Part shown: positions 1 to 8,009 of the stretch, one piece after another
Layout of the letters: the number at the start of each line of letters is the position of its first letter
Position numbering within the stretch: the first letter of the stretch is position 1
Assembly (NCBI GenBank): GCA_047974765.1
Contig: JBKECP010000009.1
Coordinates: 124,001 to 188,000, forward strand
Length of the DNA stretch: 64,000 bases
Source of the DNA: JBKECP01 sp047974765
GTDB lineage: Bacteria > Pseudomonadota > Gammaproteobacteria > Pseudomonadales > Halieaceae
Reading direction: 5' to 3'
Position numbers and translations under genes: made by a program
Notes under the pieces: model-generated
The model's input: the letters and a program-made list of their open reading frames with translations, nothing else
Database searches by the model: none
What the model was told of the DNA's origin: nothing

Positions 1-283
1 GATAACCGGCGATAGCCGAAGAAAGCGCACCCACAAGAAAGGCCAGTGCGGTATCTGCGCCCAGTGGAGAGGCGTAGAGGCTGACAAGAAGCACAAGGGC
101 AAACAGGCCCAGCATCTTGTATTCCCTGTGCATAAAGACCATGGCGCCAACATGAATCTGGTCACCAATATGCTTGACCTTGCCGTCACCCTGATCGTGC
201 TGTGACATGATATAAAAAATTATAAAAGCCACGATCAGCCCGAAAACACCCAGTACAGCAGGCACTGCAAGATAGTCTGTCAT
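1..283 (-). CDS. hppA: Membrane-bound proton-translocating pyrophosphatase, N-terminal part (runs off window)
   Basis: The reverse strand from the ATG at 283 encodes 94 codons that continue beyond base 1. The product opens with a hydrophobic helix (about residues 5-25), then a hydrophilic loop containing GDQIHVGAMVFMHREYK, followed by a second helix and the start of a third. The GA-x-x-F-x-x-x-EY pattern after the first helix is typical of H+-pumping inorganic pyrophosphatases, which couple pyrophosphate hydrolysis to proton (or sodium) export. The substrate-binding loops lie outside the window, so the ion pumped and K+ dependence cannot be judged. It is divergent from mscL, with about 225 bp between them. 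The identification rests on this N-terminal stretch only. Confidence 0.82.
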   Translation of the reverse strand, partial: MTDYLAVPAVLGVFGLIVAFIIFYIMSQHDQGDGKVKHIGDQIHVGAMVFMHREYKMLGLFALVLLVSLYASPLGADTALAFLVGALSSAIAGY

Positions 284-508
284 GACGGGATCCCTGTTGT
301 TTGGGAGCGTTCAAACTATGCTAACCGCTCTTGTTGAACGGTGGCAAGTGAAAAGCCAATAAAAGCAGATGTTTGTCAAGCGTCTGAATGAGTGTTTGTT
401 CACAAAATACATATATTTTTTGAGGGATAGCCACTACTTGTACTTTCCCCTATGATAAAGACCCTCCACTAGGGAGGTATTGACAACAATCTGAATGGGA
501 TCAAAGCC

Positions 509-928
509 GTGGGAATGATTAGTGAGTTTAAGGAATTTGCCGTTAAGGGCAATGTGGTGGACATGGCCGTCGGCATCATTATCGGCGGCGCTTTTGGCAC
601 CATTGTTAAAAGCCTGGTGGATGATGTCATCATGCCACCGATCGGTATGCTGCTGGGTGGTGTTGATTTTTCCAATCTCTTTCTCGTCATTAAGGGGGAT
701 GGAGATTATTCAAGTATTGGTCAGGCTGCGGCTGATGGTGCAGTCACTATCAATTACGGCATGTTTATTAATAATGTCGTGAGTTTTTTGATTGTGGCCT
801 TTGCCGTATTTTTACTGGTAAAAGGTATCAACAGTGTGCGTCGTCAGGAAGATGAACCGGCTGCTGAACCAGAGCCTGCGGAAGATGTTCTGTTATTGCG
901 CGAAATAAGGGACAGTCTGAAAAAGTAA
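509..928 (+). CDS. mscL: Large-conductance mechanosensitive channel MscL
   Basis: This 139-residue protein matches MscL in length and layout: an amphipathic N-terminus (ISEFKEFAVKGNVVDMAVG), a first membrane helix at about residues 15-45, a periplasmic loop, a second helix at about 88-110 and a charged C-terminal helix ending LLREIRDSLKK. It forms a homopentameric inner-membrane pore that opens under membrane tension during osmotic down-shock. The GTG at 509 is preferred over the ATG at 515 because the GTG product aligns end to end with known MscL N-termini and a GGGA sits 8 bases upstream. The gene appears monocistronic. A Glu/Pro-rich stretch (about 116-126) lengthens the cytoplasmic tail. 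Confidence 0.95.
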   Translation: MGMISEFKEFAVKGNVVDMAVGIIIGGAFGTIVKSLVDDVIMPPIGMLLGGVDFSNLFLVIKGDGDYSSIGQAAADGAVTINYGMFINNVVSFLIVAFAVFLLVKGINSVRRQEDEPAAEPEPAEDVLLLREIRDSLKK

Positions 929-1230
929 GATCTTTATTATTAATTAACCCGTATATGGTCTCCTCCCCGTTTGCAAGGCTTGCACAGTCGGTGTCGGGGA
1001 CAGGTTGCTGTCGTATCCGGCCTGTTTATGAGGGGCTCACTGCGCCCTCTGGGCTTGATGAAGTTTCGCCGCCTGCAGTCCCCTTATCGGCATGTCGGCC
1101 TCAAGGGCCATCGAGTTAATTAGGTTCTCTGCAGACCGGTTTGATCTGTTATGTCATCGATTGTCTGTTGCCTTTGCAACCCCGGGAAAACGCTCCTGTT
1201 TTGTTTTTCCTCGTTGCGTTTACCGGGGTT

Positions 1231-1457
1231 TCATCCCGTCGCCTTGGCTGCGGATGCGGATGAAGCCCAACAGTAGTGCTCATCACGAGCCATGATCGCC
1301 CAGGCGATACGGATCATCCTGTTCGCCAGTGCGATCACCGTTGTGTTAAACCTGCGTCTGGCTTTTTGTGGCTGAGTTCATTGCTGACACTGTTCAATAT
1401 GACGACGGCAAAGCTGGTTTTTACCAAATCTACACCGATTTTTATACGATTAGACAT
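1231..1457 (-). pseudogene. IS110-family transposase remnant, internal deletion and frameshift
   Basis: Reading leftwards from the ATG at 1457, which keeps a strong AGGAGG ribosome site, the product begins MSNRIKIGVDLVKTSFAVV, the RuvC-like N-terminal start of IS110-family DEDD transposases. About 22 codons in, homology jumps to the extreme C-terminus: in the next frame the sequence reads RRRFNTTVIALANRM then IRIAWAIMARDEHY, the usual end of such proteins, stopping at 1231. In the original frame translation stops at 1335. Several hundred codons, including the rest of the catalytic domain and the Ser-containing Tnp_20 region, are missing, so the element cannot encode active transposase. Confidence 0.75.
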
Positions 1458-1577
1458 AGTTTCCTCCTCATCTCGTTTCGATAGAGCATTCTTCATCTCT
1501 ATCCTGGCGCATCGCAACGCCGTTTGGGAGGGGAGGAGGCCATCTTATCGACAACCCATGTTGCCGGGTTAATAACG

Positions 1578-1607
1578 GCCGATCTGATGTGTTCATTTTG
1601 GATCGGC
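1578..1607. repeat. Hairpin in the IS110-like leader
   Basis: GCCGATC at 1578-1584 is exactly complementary to GATCGGC at 1601-1607, with a 16-base loop. It lies upstream of the broken transposase start, in the noncoding part where IS110 elements carry structured RNA. It may be a relic of that structure. Confidence 0.4.
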
Positions 1608-1788
1608 AGTTTTTACTTTTGACCTTGTGTTGCTGTTGTTGCTGTACGTTCATTTATTTACTGTATTTTTGTGATCGTCTTGGCAGTCGTTCATCTGTTT
1701 TGTGATTGTATTAACAAAGCAGTTGGCTTGCCGAAGATGTTCTGTTTCACTACTGCTGCAAATTACTTTTTAAGGGTAGGGGGTAGTG

Positions 1789-2124
1789 GTGAGTAATATT
1801 TTGATAAGTAATATTGAGCTGATTCCAAATAAACGGGTGGTGCGTCACTTGGGGCTGGTACAGGGCAGCACTGTGCGTGCAAAGCATGCCGGCAAGGATA
1901 TTATGGCTGGTTTCAAGAATATTTTTGGCGGAGAGCTGGGCAGTTATACCGAGCTGTTGCAGGAATCCCGCGATGAAGCACTTGACCGTATGGCCGAACA
2001 GGCTCGGGCTATCGGTGGCAATGCCATAGTCAATGTGCGCTTTTCCACTTCGGCTATTGCCGCTGGTGCATCTGAAATTCTGGTTTATGGCACAGCAGTG
2101 GAGATAGCGGATACCGAGGGTTAA
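1789..2124 (+). CDS. UPF0145 (YbjQ-like) domain protein
   Basis: The 111-residue product is a single UPF0145/YbjQ-type domain, a small fold of unknown function that forms oligomers and has been annotated as putative heavy-metal binding. Recognisable parts are the N-terminal strand VRHLGLVQGSTVRAKHAGKDI, the helix SRDEALDRMAEQARAIGGNAIVNVRF and the closing strand EILVYGTAVEI. No signal peptide or membrane segment is present, so it should be cytosolic. The GTG at 1789 is chosen because AGGGGG ends 5 bases before it; an in-frame GTG at 1786 would crowd that site. It is followed after 3 bases by a membrane-anchored paralogue, so the two probably form one transcript. The specific role is unknown. 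Confidence 0.85.
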   Translation: MSNILISNIELIPNKRVVRHLGLVQGSTVRAKHAGKDIMAGFKNIFGGELGSYTELLQESRDEALDRMAEQARAIGGNAIVNVRFSTSAIAAGASEILVYGTAVEIADTEG

Positions 2125-2127
2125 GTC

Positions 2128-2586
2128 ATGGGTATGCTCATTAATCTCGGTATTTTTCTGTTGCTCCTGCTGGCGGGTTATCTATTTGGTCGGCGGGCGG
2201 AAAAACGACATTACGCCAGTATTTATGAACGTGAAGATCAACTGCGGTACCTGGTGGTGCTCAATGAGCGCTTTCCGCCTGCATACAGGTTAAAACACAG
2301 TAGTGAGCTGGTTTGCGGCAATGTTGTTATTTCTGTGGACTACTTTAAAACGGTAGTTGCCGCTTTGCGTAATCTGGTTGGTGGCAATATCAGTGCTTAT
2401 GAATCTCTGCTTGACCGTGCGCGCCGTGAAGCAGTTTTGCGTATGCAGGAAGATGCTGAAAGCCTGGGAGCCGATATGATTATCAATATGAAATTTGAAA
2501 CCTCCCGTGTATCAGGTCAGGCCGGCAAGAGTATTGGCTCAGTGGAGGTTCTGGCTTATGGGACTGCATTGATTGCGCCGACCTGA
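2128..2586 (+). CDS. Membrane-anchored UPF0145/YbjQ-like protein
   Basis: A paralogue of the preceding gene with an added N-terminal anchor. Residues 4-20 (LINLGIFLLLLLAGYLF) form one membrane helix followed by positive charges (GRRAEKR), predicting a cytoplasmic C-terminal domain. That domain (about 50-150) keeps the family pattern: RLKHSSELVCGNVVISVDYF, then RREAVLRMQEDAESLGADMI, then VEVLAYGTALI. It starts 3 bases after the stop of the upstream gene and ends 11 bases before the M48 protease, suggesting a three-gene operon. The soluble and anchored copies may form mixed oligomers at the membrane, but that is inference. Function is unknown. Confidence 0.8.
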   Translation: MGMLINLGIFLLLLLAGYLFGRRAEKRHYASIYEREDQLRYLVVLNERFPPAYRLKHSSELVCGNVVISVDYFKTVVAALRNLVGGNISAYESLLDRARREAVLRMQEDAESLGADMIINMKFETSRVSGQAGKSIGSVEVLAYGTALIAPT

Positions 2587-2597
2587 GCATATAATAG

Positions 2598-3488
2598 GTG
2601 AGAGAGAGTTTCCCCTCGGAGAATTCCCGCATTCCCGAGGGTATCAATGCATCACAGGCAAACCCTTTGCGGGAATTTCTGGCATTAATTGTGGGGGTTG
2701 GTCTTGCGCTGGTGCTGTCGATTACAGTGGCTGTGTTAGGTATTGAAGTATTAACGCCCTATATTCCCTTTGAGTGGGAATTAAAAATCCAGTCCCCTGT
2801 CGAGCTGCTGGCTGGACAGGAGGGCCTGAACAAGCCCTCTGAAGAAGCCAGCAGGGCGTTGGTGCAATTGGGTGAAGCACTGGTGGCCAGTAGCATGCAG
2901 GTGCCGATAGGTGAAAAACAGGCCGCGCAGCAGGTGCCACCTGAATATTTTAGTTTCCACCTGGTTCACTATTCACAGCCAAATGCTTTTGCAACATTCG
3001 GCGCTGTTATTGCCGTTACTGATGCTTTGCCGCAGCAGGTAGAGAGTGAAAATGGCCTGGCCATGGTGCTGGCCCATGAAATTGCTCATATCCAACTGCG
3101 CCACCCCATTGCTGCGGCCAGTCGCTCGGTTGTTGTGCAGCTTATGCTGGCAATAGTACTTGGAGATAACAGTAACCAGCTGCTTAGTACTGGCAGCATA
3201 CTGACTTTGCTGAATTTTAATCGTGAGATGGAGTTGGCGGCGGATCAGCGGGCGCTGGATATTCTGCGGGTCCATTATGGCCACTTGATTGGTGCTGATG
3301 AGCTTTTCAAGGTTTTCAGTGCGCGGGAGGATGGCAGTGCCTGGCTGGAATTTTCCCGTACTCATCCCAATAGTGAACGTCGCTTGCAAAACATTCGTGA
3401 AGCCATGGCCGATATGCCTGCCGGTGAAGTACGGGCGCTGCCAGTGGCATTGCAAACACCCTTGAGTACAGTGGCCGATGAAAGTTAA
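2598..3488 (+). CDS. M48-family metalloprotease, membrane anchored
   Basis: The 296-residue product has one hydrophobic segment at about residues 27-50 and then an M48 peptidase domain. The zinc motif HEIAH is at residues 160-164 within LAMVLAHEIAHIQLRHP, and the third ligand Glu is at about 212 in ELAADQRALDIL, the usual E-x-x-x-D downstream motif. A closing TRTHPNSERRLQNI-like stretch (here SRTHPNSERRLQNIREAM) is typical of the BepA/LoiP side of the family, which degrades or chaperones misfolded envelope proteins. Unlike BepA there is no TPR domain. Translation is set at GTG 2598, as the nearest ATG (2647) is out of frame. Substrate is unknown; the linkage with two UPF0145 genes suggests an envelope quality-control unit. 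Confidence 0.85.
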   Translation: MRESFPSENSRIPEGINASQANPLREFLALIVGVGLALVLSITVAVLGIEVLTPYIPFEWELKIQSPVELLAGQEGLNKPSEEASRALVQLGEALVASSMQVPIGEKQAAQQVPPEYFSFHLVHYSQPNAFATFGAVIAVTDALPQQVESENGLAMVLAHEIAHIQLRHPIAAASRSVVVQLMLAIVLGDNSNQLLSTGSILTLLNFNREMELAADQRALDILRVHYGHLIGADELFKVFSAREDGSAWLEFSRTHPNSERRLQNIREAMADMPAGEVRALPVALQTPLSTVADES

Positions 3489-3522
3489 TAACTGAATGGA
3501 TCATGGGTGAGGTGCCTGAAAG

Positions 3523-3951
3523 ATGTACACAAAATACCTTGTTTTAATCGGCCTTTTTGCGTTACTTGCTGGCTGTTCAAGTGTACATGAAACAGAGGTT
3601 GCTGAGACAGATATTGCTGATATTTCACGCAAGATACCTCAAACCCATGTTTATAACTGTGAAGGTGGAGAATTCATTGTCCGCACAGGGCCGGGGGAGA
3701 TTGCGCTGTGGTATGAAGGTACGTATCAGATACTGTCCCAGACCCGTAGTGCTTCAGGTGTGCGTTATCAGGAGGGGGATATTGTTCTGTGGAATAAAGA
3801 TGATCAGACAATACTTGATGTCGGCCTGCACAAATTACGCAACTGTCAATCTCAACCTGAACGGGTGCCTTGGGCCGAGGCCTGGCGTCGGCGTACTGAT
3901 CCACCAAAGCCGGATAGTGAATCAGGGCTTTATTCACCCAAGGATGAATGA
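3523..3951 (+). CDS. Lipoprotein with MliC-type C-type lysozyme inhibitor domain
   Basis: The 142-residue product begins with a lipoprotein signal peptide ending in the lipobox LLAGC, with Cys18 as acylation site. Residues about 42-110 resemble the MliC/PliC lysozyme-inhibitor domain: YNCEGGEFIVRTGPGEIALW, then SASGVRYQEGDIVLWNKDD, the conserved SAS-G-x-RY element that enters the lysozyme active site. Cys47 and Cys108 could form the domain disulfide. The protein would sit in the outer membrane and protect peptidoglycan from host or predator lysozyme. A hydrophilic Pro-rich tail follows the domain. Its last 22 bases overlap the end of the convergent VanZ-family gene. Confidence 0.82.
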   Translation: MYTKYLVLIGLFALLAGCSSVHETEVAETDIADISRKIPQTHVYNCEGGEFIVRTGPGEIALWYEGTYQILSQTRSASGVRYQEGDIVLWNKDDQTILDVGLHKLRNCQSQPERVPWAEAWRRRTDPPKPDSESGLYSPKDE

Positions 3952-5099
3952 TCAACTGATACCTGATCTGTCGATAGTCTGATCTGGTTTTTTCTGACGT
4001 TTTCGTAGGCGTTGAAAGCGACAGCAATCATCAGGACCAGCAAAGGATCAGTGATTTCAGGCGTAGGACCCTGGAAAAAAATTTGCAGCACTTCGCTTGC
4101 CAATAAAATGGTTGCCAGTCCCATTGAGGCTGCACGTAGAGATAAACCTGTTTCTACCAGCAGCCAGAGCAAGCTGGCGTACATAATTGCCTTGCTGGAG
4201 ATTGCCATCGCATTGAGCAACAGATTGCCATTCAGTGCACCAGCAAAGGGAAGCCAGTGGAATGAATGACTTGTACTGCGCAAATCAAAAGGCATGAATG
4301 TTGTTGTCAGCAATGTGAACAACAGTAATAGTGTCAGTAATGGCGGCCTGTTGCGATGGCGGATCATGTACCAGGCAGGAATTGCCAATATACCTCCGGC
4401 AGCATGGTTGATAGTGGCTGCATGTCCAACAATAAATAAACTGCCCGCAAGTGTTAGCAGTATAAGTAGTGGGAAGTGGCGTTCTATTTTTGCCGGCCAT
4501 CGGGTTTTGCTGAGGAAGTGAAAAATAACCAGCCACATCACCATTTTTTGTACTAACCACAATGGTTCTGGTGTTGAATAAATAATTGCTTTGACATTGT
4601 TTTTCAGCAATTGCAGGTCGATAGAAGGCACAAAAGGTGCCCAGTTATAGGCCAGCCAAAGCAGGCCCAGTATCAGAGGTATTGATGGCAGCTTATCTGG
4701 CAGGGTACAGGATGACAGGTTTTTGGGGCCGGGCAGGCATGCCAGTGTACAGCCAATGGCGCAGCCCAACAGATTCCAGAGAGCGTCACTGCCACTGGGT
4801 ATTCTACCGGGAACGATTAACTGGACTGTTTGTATCAGGTAGGCAAAAACAAAAGCAATGATCAATATCTGAATTATCCGGCGTATTTGATGCTTGTCCG
4901 GGAAGGCAAGTATTGCGGTAAAGCCGAAGGGGATGAACAATAACAGGTTTGCCAGCGAGTCGCCGCGGCTGTTGTTGCCAAGGTTGAAATCAAAGAGTGA
5001 TTTCAACAGTGCGGGTTCACAGGCAGCAATGTTAAAGCGAAAGGGATAGAACGAGCCGTAAACGATTAAAAAAATAAAAAAATACAGTAGCGTCCGCAT
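3930..5099 (-). CDS. VanZ-family polytopic membrane protein
   Basis: A 389-residue, very hydrophobic protein with about ten membrane helices. The N-terminal third resembles VanZ-like proteins: a short N-terminal helix, YGSFYPFRF, SLANLLLFIPFGF, then the polar helix end RIPSGSDALWNLLGCAIG, where N/D/P residues lie in conserved places. The remaining two thirds repeat a comparable pattern (PWY, FMPFDL, then a late STPEITDPLLVL motif), which suggests duplication of the VanZ unit. The ATG at 5099 is chosen because AGGA lies 6 bases upstream; an in-frame extension to 5204 would add a non-hydrophobic leader without a ribosome site. VanZ domains are linked to teicoplanin resistance in enterococci, but the function in Gram-negatives is unknown. 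Confidence 0.8.
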   Translation of the reverse strand: MRTLLYFFIFLIVYGSFYPFRFNIAACEPALLKSLFDFNLGNNSRGDSLANLLLFIPFGFTAILAFPDKHQIRRIIQILIIAFVFAYLIQTVQLIVPGRIPSGSDALWNLLGCAIGCTLACLPGPKNLSSCTLPDKLPSIPLILGLLWLAYNWAPFVPSIDLQLLKNNVKAIIYSTPEPLWLVQKMVMWLVIFHFLSKTRWPAKIERHFPLLILLTLAGSLFIVGHAATINHAAGGILAIPAWYMIRHRNRPPLLTLLLLFTLLTTTFMPFDLRSTSHSFHWLPFAGALNGNLLLNAMAISSKAIMYASLLWLLVETGLSLRAASMGLATILLASEVLQIFFQGPTPEITDPLLVLMIAVAFNAYENVRKNQIRLSTDQVSVDHSSLGE

Positions 5100-5273
5100 G
5101 TCAATCCTTTGACCTTGGTTTTTTAGCAATGCTGGTGATATTAACCCGGTTGCATGGCCTGCCAGGTTAATGGCTACGATATTCTTATAAAAACCGGCCC
5201 TCACACAATAAGGAGAGCCTTTTTAATGACAGTGCAATAACAGCCTTGTCAGGCAGGGCAGTGTTTGGATTGG

Positions 5274-5837
5274 TTACCTTTTTGATTGATGAAGACGTTG
5301 CCGCCACCAGGCAAGGCCGGTAATGCCCAGTGATAAAATACCGATAGCCCATGCGCCAAGTGCAGGTACCGCCGTTGTTGAGGTTGAACCACCTGTGCCG
5401 GGTGGGGGGGCGGCTACACCATTTACTGTTACGGTGAGTGTGCGGGTGTATTGTGAGGGTTGAAAGCCGAACGTCAACGTTGCTGTGCTGTGCCCAAGTT
5501 CTCGCGGGGTAATATGAAAATCAAAGATGCAACTGTCACCTTCTGCAAGATTGCCGGTACGGCATGTGTTGATACTGGTATAGCCCCAGTCAACATCTGC
5601 CCCTGCTTCTGTGCCTGTAAAGCTATAGAGAAAAGGTTGGCTGCCTGTACCCACTTCATTGGCCAGAACAATGCGCAGTAATGGTGCCTCCTCGCCAACG
5701 ACAATATCACCAAAATCATGTGTTGACGGCGTTAGGGTAATATCGGCGTAAGCAGTTGCTGATACAAACAATGCAACAAAAGTAAGACCAAGGTGGTATA
5801 GATTTTTTTTAATGGGAGACCGTTTACTGGCTTGCAT
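5274..5837 (-). CDS. Exported beta-sandwich protein with IPTL-CTERM-like sorting tail
   Basis: The 187-residue product has a signal peptide (about 1-31, ending SATAYA), one Ig-like ASH/HYDIN-type domain (about 32-135; TPSTHDFGDIVVGEEAPLL is the usual first strand pair) and a Pro/Gly/Thr linker. The C-terminus reads VPALGAWAIGILSLGITGLA then WWRQRLHQSKR: a short motif, one membrane helix and a basic tail. This architecture matches IPTL-CTERM proteins, which are thought to be sorted and cleaved by an exosortase-like membrane protease. No sorting enzyme is present in the window. Two cysteines (in NTCRTG and DSCIFD) may form a disulfide. The cellular role is unknown. Confidence 0.75.
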   Translation of the reverse strand: MQASKRSPIKKNLYHLGLTFVALFVSATAYADITLTPSTHDFGDIVVGEEAPLLRIVLANEVGTGSQPFLYSFTGTEAGADVDWGYTSINTCRTGNLAEGDSCIFDFHITPRELGHSTATLTFGFQPSQYTRTLTVTVNGVAAPPPGTGGSTSTTAVPALGAWAIGILSLGITGLAWWRQRLHQSKR

Positions 5838-6003
5838 ATTGGGGCACTCTTTGATGTTGATGCTAAAAAAGAATAAAACCGGCGGGTGATTTTACGCACA
5901 TTTCCCCGGGCTGAAAATGGAAATATAGCCAGAACTTATTTTAAGTCAGACATCAGGCAGATACTTGATCGAAGTCATTTATAAATAATTATTATGTGCT
6001 AAA

Positions 6004-6039
6004 GCGAATGATAATTACTTGCAATTAATAACATATAAT
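6004..6039 (+). promoter_or_regulatory. Candidate Fur box and -10 element upstream of the haem-type operon
   Basis: Bases 6007-6022 read AATGATAATTACTTGC, matching 12 of 16 positions of the corresponding part of the Fur consensus. A TATAAT at 6034-6039 is a good -10 box, so Fur would cover the -35 region and block transcription when iron is plentiful. The upstream stretch to 5950 is AT-rich and shows no cobalamin-riboswitch features. Confidence 0.55.
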
Positions 6040-6074
6040 AGTACTTTTCCCTCCACTTTTAATGGGGGGTTACC

Positions 6075-8009
6075 ATGAATGTAAGCAAGACGTTAATGAC
6101 TTTTCCTTTGGCACTGGCGGCGAGTGTATCTCTGGCTGCAGCAAAAGAGCGGGGGCCTGAGGTTCTGGAAACCGTAGTGGTGACTGCCACTGGCAACGAT
6201 ACCAGCGCACTACTGGCCCCGGCCTCACTGTCAGTGATTTCCCGTGAAGATCTGCTGAACACCCCGGATCATAAATTGCTGAGTGCATTGCGAAAAACAG
6301 CGGGTATTTCCTTTTCGGGTAGAGGTGTTGGTGGACGTAAAGTGCTTCAGTTACGGGGTATGGCAAGTCAGCACTCGCTGATCCTGATCGATGGCAAGCG
6401 GGTCTCTGCCAGTGATGATGTTGTAGGCCATTCGGATTTTCAATATGACTGGCTGCCTCTGGATAGTATTGAACGTATTGAGGTAATCCGCGGGCCTATG
6501 TCAGCCCTCTACGGCTCTGAGGCTTTGGGGGGTGTTATCAATATTATTACCCGCAATGATCAGCTGGATCAGCAGTCTTACTCGGTTATGGTCGGAGGCA
6601 GTCCTTATAGTGCTGATGAAGGCGGTGAGGATTTTACTGCCAATGTTCAGGTTGTTCAGCCGGTTACTGATACGCTGACGTTGAAGGCTCATGTCGGACA
6701 CACCTATCAGGATGATGTAGAAGATGAAGACAACGAGCGGTTGAGTTCTCTGGAAGGACACAAAATTAATTCAGCGCAGGTTGGCGGCAGTTGGCAGATT
6801 AACCCCAACCATGAGATTGAGCTTGAATACCTTTATTCTGATGAAGAGCGTTGGCACAATACCAATACGCTTGGCGGGCCTCCCTATTATCGTTCCATGT
6901 ATGATCTGGATCGGGAAATGATTTCTGCCTACTGGCGTTCGCAAATGGGTGCATGGAATGGTTCGGTTGGTTATTACCGCTCACAGATTGATGTGATCAA
7001 CAAAACCAATAATGCAGCAGTTGCTCCCTATACTCCGCAGTACTTGACAGATGATGTTGCCGAAGCAACTTTTTATCGTGATATCGGTCAGTCACGTTTG
7101 ACACTGGGTGGTGAATGGCGTGAAGAGGAGCTTGAACACAAGGCATTTGAAAATGGCAGTGATTCAGTAGTGCATAAATCAGCACTGATGCAGCTTGAAT
7201 TGCCACTGATGGACGTTTTGCATCTGACGGCCGGTGGTCGCCTGGATGATCACGAATATTTTGGCAGTGAATTCAGTCCGCGTGTTTATCTGGTTTGGGA
7301 ACTAAGCCCTGAGCTGTCTCTGAAAGCTGGCTATGGCCACGGTTTCAGAGCACCAACGCTGAAACAGATCTCACCCAATTATCGCTTTGACGGTCCACAC
7401 TCCTTCCTTGGTAATGAAGACTTGAAGCCTGAAACAAGCGATAGTTATGAAATTGGCATGCGCTATGAAAGTGAAAGTTTTCATTTAAGTATGGCCGTTT
7501 TTAAAAACAATATTGACGACCTGATTTCTACAGTCTGTATTGAAAATTGCGATGGTCGTTTTGGCCATGTCAACAAGTACGTCAATGTAGAAGAAGCTGA
7601 AATTACCGGTTTTGAGCTTGAGGGTTCAACCTGGATTGGTGAGCGCTTTGCTATCAATGGCAGCTATACCTATACCGATGCTAAAAATGAAACGCTGGAC
7701 CAAAAACTGTTTGCGCGCCCACGTCATCTTGCCAATCTGGGATTGAGCTATGATCTGATTCCCGGCGCACTTACGACAGCTGTTGATTGGCAGTATGTTG
7801 GCAAACAATGGGTTTCAGTATTGGAAGGTGAGGATGAGTTGCCGGATTATTCTTTGGTCAATGCCAGTATTACTTATTTTATGGGCAACCACCGTTTCAG
7901 TTTGAGCGCAACTAACCTGGGTGATACTGATCTGCTCGATAAGAGTGATAACTTTGGTTATACCGAATATGGTCGCAGTATTGAATTGAACTGGTTTTGG
8001 CAGATTTAA
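6075..8009 (+). CDS. hmuR: TonB-dependent outer-membrane receptor, probably for haem or a related tetrapyrrole
   Basis: A 644-residue receptor with signal peptide (about 1-23), a TonB box (ETVVVTAT, near 35-42), a plug domain (PASLSVISREDLLNTP through IEVIRGPMSALYGSEALGGV, about 52-150) and a C-terminal 22-strand barrel ending in an aromatic-rich strand (ELNWFWQI). It imports a large ligand into the periplasm with energy from TonB. A GGGGGG ribosome site lies before ATG 6075. Its stop overlaps the next start (TAATG), so it is translationally coupled to the CobN-like gene. The Fur-like box upstream and the absence of a B12 riboswitch favour haem over cobalamin; sequence alone does not exclude BtuB-like specificity. 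The symbol follows locus similarity with hmuRSTU. Confidence 0.8.
   Translation: MNVSKTLMTFPLALAASVSLAAAKERGPEVLETVVVTATGNDTSALLAPASLSVISREDLLNTPDHKLLSALRKTAGISFSGRGVGGRKVLQLRGMASQHSLILIDGKRVSASDDVVGHSDFQYDWLPLDSIERIEVIRGPMSALYGSEALGGVINIITRNDQLDQQSYSVMVGGSPYSADEGGEDFTANVQVVQPVTDTLTLKAHVGHTYQDDVEDEDNERLSSLEGHKINSAQVGGSWQINPNHEIELEYLYSDEERWHNTNTLGGPPYYRSMYDLDREMISAYWRSQMGAWNGSVGYYRSQIDVINKTNNAAVAPYTPQYLTDDVAEATFYRDIGQSRLTLGGEWREEELEHKAFENGSDSVVHKSALMQLELPLMDVLHLTAGGRLDDHEYFGSEFSPRVYLVWELSPELSLKAGYGHGFRAPTLKQISPNYRFDGPHSFLGNEDLKPETSDSYEIGMRYESESFHLSMAVFKNNIDDLISTVCIENCDGRFGHVNKYVNVEEAEITGFELEGSTWIGERFAINGSYTYTDAKNETLDQKLFARPRHLANLGLSYDLIPGALTTAVDWQYVGKQWVSVLEGEDELPDYSLVNASITYFMGNHRFSLSATNLGDTDLLDKSDNFGYTEYGRSIELNWFWQI

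Larger units (their letters stand above)
1080..1610 (-). mobile_element. Internally deleted IS110-family element (approximate limits)
   Basis: The 857 bases between mscL and the next gene hold no intact gene. They contain the beginning and end of an IS110-type transposase fused by a deletion (1231-1457), with flanking noncoding sequence that includes a perfect 7-bp inverted repeat at 1578-1607. The ends were not defined by target duplications, which IS110 elements usually lack, so the limits are estimates. Bases 929-1080 and 1610-1785 show nothing recognisable. Confidence 0.5.
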
